From Kudoa neothunni (Eukaryota; Cnidaria), in assembly GCA_964304625.1 (NCBI GenBank), contig OZ199838.1, forward strand, positions 8,432,001 to 8,496,000: 64,000 nucleotides of DNA, read 5' to 3'. The translations under genes and the position numbers were made by a program. Positions within the stretch are counted from its first letter, which is position 1. Each line of letters opens with the position of its first letter. Positions 59,760-64,000 of the stretch are shown here, piece after piece. The notes beneath the pieces were generated by a model that saw only the letters and a list, made by a program, of their open reading frames with translations, made no database searches and was not told where the DNA came from.

Positions 59760-61663
59760 ATGTCCGGATCAGTTTATGGAGGAGGTTACATTTATATATA
59801 TATATATATATATTCTTATAATACATATTAAATTTTTAGATGACGTTGGTGCGATAGTGTTTGATTTTGGAGGTTATACTACTAAATGTGGATATGCAGG
59901 GGAAGAATTTCCAAAAGTAGGTTGTTTTCTTGTCGTATTTGGCTTCACATTTTTGACGTGACAACAGTGTGAGATGCCTTCCTGTGTCGGATTTTCCACG
60001 CAAAATGTCGCCGTAACAGAAGAATTGGATATGACTGTTTATGACGATGATGACGTGTATATTCCACCGCGACGCAGTACTTTGTAATGTCGTTTGGCAA
60101 CCATAAAGAAATATATAATAGTGAGGCATAACACCATCTGTGGCTATAATAGTTTGTCCCACATAAGTCCGAGCTATCAGCTTAAAATGTTGTACGACAA
60201 TGATTCATGTAATAAAGAGACGTTTTTGCGATTATTATCTACTCAGTCAATCTCTTAGCACTCAATATGGATGTGGTTGAAGAAATGTTAAATCACATGT
60301 ATCAAAGTGTTCTTTTTACCACTACAGATAGCCATCCTGTTCTATTAACGGAGCCATTTGTAATACAATAACATTTGTGATTGGCGTTACTAATACTAAT
60401 AATAGGACAATGCGAAGAAAAATAGAGATCGAATGACTGAATTAATGTTTGAAAAATATAATAGTCCAGCTATTAGCGCTTGTAAAGCGCCAGTGTTGGC
60501 ATCATTTGCCAATGGTCGAACCACTTCACTTGTGGTTGATATGGGTCACAGCAAGACTAGTATTTGCCCAGTGAGTGATGGTTATTGCTTGACCAGGGCG
60601 TGTACTACGTTGGATGTGTGTGGTTCTTATCTTTTAAAACAAACCGAAGCTCTGCTCAAAAATACATTCCGCGTCGATCTAACTCCAATGTCATGCATTA
60701 AAAACAAAGTATTAGACTTTGTTATTGCATCGTGCGTTTCAACATGAATGCAATAGCGATTAAAAAACTTGGAAGAAACCCCTATGTTTACTTTAAAAGA
60801 TAATTTTAATAATTTCGATCCAAATTGGATAACCTATCAAAGAATGCAGCTTATACACGATTTTCAGTTGAGCACACTTTCAGTTGCTGATTATCGTTTG
60901 AGCTTTGAACGTGATAAGTACTTCTATATGTAAAAATAATTCATTATGATGTGATTTTCCAGTACCCAAAAAATCTATCCTATAAGTTGTATGGAATATC
61001 AATTTCCTACTGGATACCGCATGGACTTAACGAAAAAATTCCACCAAGAACAACATTCGGTTAAAATTCCTGAGTTTTACTTTAATGAGGATCTACAGGT
61101 ATATTCTATTTTATCTATGTTTGTGTTATCCAACGCTTTTACTCATTAGAGAAATCTTAATATGCCAGTTGTAAAATCGATTCAGTCGGCTGTTGATGAA
61201 GCAGTTGATAAATGTGATATTGACATGAAAACGGTAATATTCCTCGGAATTATTGTATGAGTGTTGATTTGTCTGATGTGCGTAGTGTCTTATGAATAAC
61301 ATTATATTGTGTGGTGGTTGTTCTTCGATTAATGGCATGAGCGATCGTCTTTATAACGAATTAACTGCTATAACATCGCCAGTATGTTTGGATATGGCCC
61401 CTATAGTGCGCATATTTTGATTTCTTTAATAGACAATCAAAATCAAGGTATTACAGCCAAGTAGTTCAGCGGAGAAAAAGTTTAGTTCCTGGATTGGTGG
61501 ATCAATTCTTGCTAGTTTGGTCATTTGCTAACCATTTTCAACGTTTAATATTCATCCTATTAATGCGTATCAAATTTAGGGTTCATTTCAACAGTTATGG
61601 ATATCTCCATCGGAGTACAAAGAAATTGGTCCAAATTGTATTGACTTACGTTCTGTTACCTAG
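59760..61663 (+). CDS. ACTL6A: Actin-related protein BAF53 / ACTL6 type
   Basis: BAF53 is the actin-related subunit shared by SWI/SNF (BAF) and INO80/TIP60-type chromatin remodellers. Twelve exons (59760-59784, 59840-59916, 59968-60083, 60153-60208, 60259-60359, 60406-60708, 60757-60917, 60963-61098, 61150-61233, 61286-61381, 61433-61519, 61580-61663) join in frame to 441 residues. Introns are 45-69 nt. Diagnostic segments are MSGSVYGG then VGAIVFDFGGYTTKCGYAGE, MTELMFEKYNSPA, ASFANGRTTSLVVDMGHS, KIYPISCMEYQFPTGY, CDIDM, and KKFSSWIGGSILASL near the C-terminus. A TA microsatellite fills intron 1. It could equally be called ACTL6 without the A/B split, which is vertebrate. No lesion is seen. 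Confidence 0.94.
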
Positions 61664-61670
61664 CTAGCTC

Positions 61671-61676
61671 AATAAA
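61671..61676 (+). promoter_or_regulatory. Possible polyadenylation signal AATAAA
   Basis: A perfect AATAAA lies eight bases after the ACTL6 stop codon. Such a short distance is possible in compact genomes, but AATAAA is common in AT-rich sequence. Confidence 0.35.
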
Positions 61677-62313
61677 TTCTCTTTTGTTTATAAATCTTAT
61701 TGTGTTATATCCCTTTGTTTATTTTACATGCAATATTTTATTGGAAGCATTCTATAAAATAATTTTTTTTTTCATACTTCGCATGGGTGAGTGGATCTGC
61801 ATATAATGTTAAATAATAATTATTTCATGCGAGTCACAATTAAAAATGTTTTCATTCTTATGATCGAGAATTTATAAACTTTTATTGGTTTATTTATCTC
61901 AGTGCTTCCCCAATTGAGGGTCGGGGACTCACACCTTGAGTCAACGAAAAAATCTTATGGCCAAAAATGTTTCATACGTAATGTACCGATTCTAAGTAAT
62001 CAGAATCTCTTTCGAAAATACATCATGTGCGGAATCGAATCTGAAATAGATCTGGTAAACAAATAGTCATTTGATGAATTTTCCTGAAAATTAATTTTAT
62101 TTCAAATTACTATTTTCGAATTATTAATATATGAAATATTCGATTTTTAATAAAAAAGATTGATGACTCGTTAAATATTTTAAAATGGGTTGAAATATTA
62201 AAAATTTTATTATTTGTTGTTTTAAGTAAACCATGAGGTAAGCAAGTATTAAAGTTTAGTTAGCTTCAAGATTATGTTTTTTGTTTTGTTTGTTGAATTA
62301 TTTTAAATTGTTA
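61677..62313. other. Spacer with a hAT-like end
   Basis: CAGTGCTTCCCCAATTGAGG at about 61902 resembles a hAT terminus, without a visible partner. Nothing else is recognised. Confidence 0.35.
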
Positions 62314-62315
62314 TA

Positions 62316-63870
62316 CAGTAGGTAACCTATTTTCCGTAATGACCGATTTTCGGTAACTTCGGAGTTTCTTCCATTAGAATATTGTTTTAATATTTTAAAC
62401 CATATATTTGATTTTATTAAAATATACTAAACAGGAGTGCAAAAATGCTACTTTTAGTAAATTTTAGCTCCTTTCTATTACTACTCTAGATATCATCTTG
62501 ATTAGGAAGAAAGATATAGTTTTATCTTATAAACTGGTTTGGCTACTTCAGAGAGAAAAAATTTAAAACAGTGTTCAAATAGTGGCATCGATACTATAGT
62601 ATATGACTAGGTGAATTATTTGAGATAAAAAAATTAAGCTATCTGATCATGATATCGTACATGAAACAAACCAATTGACAAAATAATTGAACCTAAGCGT
62701 AGTAGCGATCCATGATTGTTCCGTGGCTTTAAATCGCGATTTATTTTAAAAATATCACTGCTTATGGTGATGTTGCTTATGTTGACTAAAGTTTTGTAGA
62801 AAATTGGTAATCTAAATTGAATGACTAAGTCATTGGTAACAACGATGACTGTATCAATAACCTTGAAGAAACTACACTATTTTACTAACAATATAGATAT
62901 CTATTATTTTTAATGCTGTTTCGTCGAGAGAAAAAAATCTAAAATATAGTTACTGTTTTGAGACGTGCATCTACGCCTGGGGGTTGCATTGAACCTCTTG
63001 TGATTGGAAATCACAAAAACCATGTTGTTTTAAAAATGCTAAATAAAACATTTATAGCAAAGTACAAATCAAACAGGAAAGAATGGATGACAAGGAAATA
63101 ATTTAAGAAATACCTTCCTAATTGTAACAATGAATTCAAAACGACGTACAAGAAAGTTTTTCTACTTGCCACGACAAAATTCATTTATCGAGTATCTCTC
63201 TTATATTCCTTACAAAAAGTTCAAATAGCGTTTTGCCATTATTAGACCTTGAAATCATTTTCTTATTCAAATCAAATTACAAAAATAATTTAATAGAAAG
63301 CCATATTGCTGCAGTTAGCAATGATATAAATACATCCTTCCAAGGTAGGCTTCAAACATTATTCCTAATTATAAATAATGGGACGGTGTTTCAAAGGATA
63401 TTGTATTTAACTGATTCAGAAAATATGAGTTTCCTGCAGCCGATAAATACGAGCGTTCATTAAATATCAATTTAAGCAATAAATAATTCTCAGCTGGAAA
63501 TTCCGAGATTTTTCAAGAGGAAGCCATTATGCCTACATCAAAACACTTTGACGAGCTTGCTCCTTTGATTGTTGAATCTGCGGATTCTGAAACTGAAACT
63601 TTATGAGCGGCAGAATTTATATCAGAAAAAGATGTACTTAAATTTTTGAACAAGCAGAATAGATATACGATAGAGAGGAATTAATTATCTAAACGAAATA
63701 ATGACTTAGGATGACAAAATTACGACAAACGTCTTTAAAAATATGAATAAAAATAACATATTATTTCAATAAAAGGAGATGAATGTATAAATTAAATTAA
63801 TTGCTTTAAAATAGGCGTATCTTTTTATTTTTGCGTGCGCAGAAAGTTATGGAAAATCGGTTACCTACTG
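62316..63870 (+). mobile_element. Pogo-like element with TA target duplication
   Basis: Termini CAGTAGGTAACCTATTTTCC and, inverted, CAGTAGGTAACCGATTTTCC are flanked by TA (62314-62315 and 63871-63872). A related solo end lies at 716. The interior holds a decayed DDE domain on the plus strand. Confidence 0.87.
63150..63463 (+). pseudogene. Pogo transposase remnant
   Basis: The frame ends NMSFLQPINTSVH, corresponding to the LQPLD-GV block of pogo/Tigger DDE domains, with a TSF-like lead-in. The upstream frame is short and diverged, and no complete catalytic set is visible. Confidence 0.5.
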
Positions 63871-63947
63871 TACTTCACATGAGAATCAATTTTCACTAAA
63901 AAATTATGTAAAATTGAACTTTACATTAGAGATGGGCCACATATTTA

Positions 63948-64000
63948 CAGTCAACAACGGTTATTGCGTAGTCTTTTTGGGAAATGACAAAAAGGTATGC
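63948..64000. repeat. Left end of another pogo-like element, cut by the window edge
   Basis: The first 24 bases are identical to those at 993-1016 and follow a TA. The remainder of the element, if present, lies outside the window. Confidence 0.6.

Noticed and set aside
59785-59839. TA tract as a regulatory element
   Set aside because: It is an ordinary TA microsatellite inside the first ACTL6 intron.
1-64000. CRISPR array, bacterial operons, rRNA, tRNA or retrovirus-like sequences
   Set aside because: I found no regularly spaced repeats, and the spliced animal genes exclude a prokaryote. I recognised no tRNA or rRNA, and no reverse transcriptase or integrase of retroviral type was readable.

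Overview
This is an AT-rich animal nuclear segment in which a few compact, intron-dense genes sit in a dense litter of DNA transposons. Four housekeeping genes were reconstructed exon by exon, and in each every exon joins in frame: a PLRG1/Prp46 splicing factor (12191-14034, +), casein kinase II beta (21615-22417, +), PCNA (44819-45893, -) and a BAF53/ACTL6-type actin-related protein (59760-61663, +). Their introns are tiny, mostly 40-60 nt, with GT-AG borders and T-rich acceptors. A fifth recognisable gene, an MFSD12-like transporter (32801-34721, +), carries several single-base lesions and looks like a decaying copy. A sixth gene (36974-40211, -) starts with a clear pleckstrin-homology domain and runs through many small exons that I could not assign to a family.

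The gene set fits a metazoan. Tiny introns, high AT content and abundant Merlin (ISXO2-like) transposons suggest a reduced parasitic animal such as a myxozoan cnidarian. That is inference: no marker in the window settles it.

Layout. 1-9 kb: pogo-type ends, two dead piggyBac elements and a pogo relic. 9-12 kb: a MULE with about 285-bp terminal repeats, one of which was split by a Merlin element with a 9-bp target duplication. 12-14 kb: PLRG1. 14.6-21.2 kb: a nest made of a Tigger-like relic, a piggyBac in its TTAA site, a hAT element and a Merlin inside the hAT. 21.6-22.4 kb: CK2 beta. 23.3-26.1 kb: a pogo element inside a Tigger-like element. 26.9-29.7 kb: a dead MULE. 29.9-30.4 kb: a short Helitron. 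30.8-32.1 kb: a dead Tc1-like element. 32.8-40.2 kb: the MFSD12-like locus, an unresolved coding-like stretch and the PH-domain gene. 41.2-44.3 kb: a hAT element with a perfect 8-bp target duplication, holding a Helitron and a second hAT. 44.8-45.9 kb: PCNA. 47.2-49.8 kb: a Merlin with unusually long terminal repeats. 50.1-55.9 kb: a hAT and a pogo/jerky relic. 56.4-58.7 kb: the best-preserved piggyBac. 59.0-59.3 kb: a Merlin fragment. 59.8-61.7 kb: ACTL6. 62.3-64 kb: another pogo element and the start of a further one.

The genes do not form a pathway. CK2 beta, PCNA, PLRG1 and the BAF53-like protein are independent nuclear or regulatory housekeeping functions. The main interest is the transposon archaeology: at least seven superfamilies, many with readable target duplications, nesting order and recent inactivating mutations. 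I saw no CRISPR array, rRNA, tRNA, provirus or new defence-like system.
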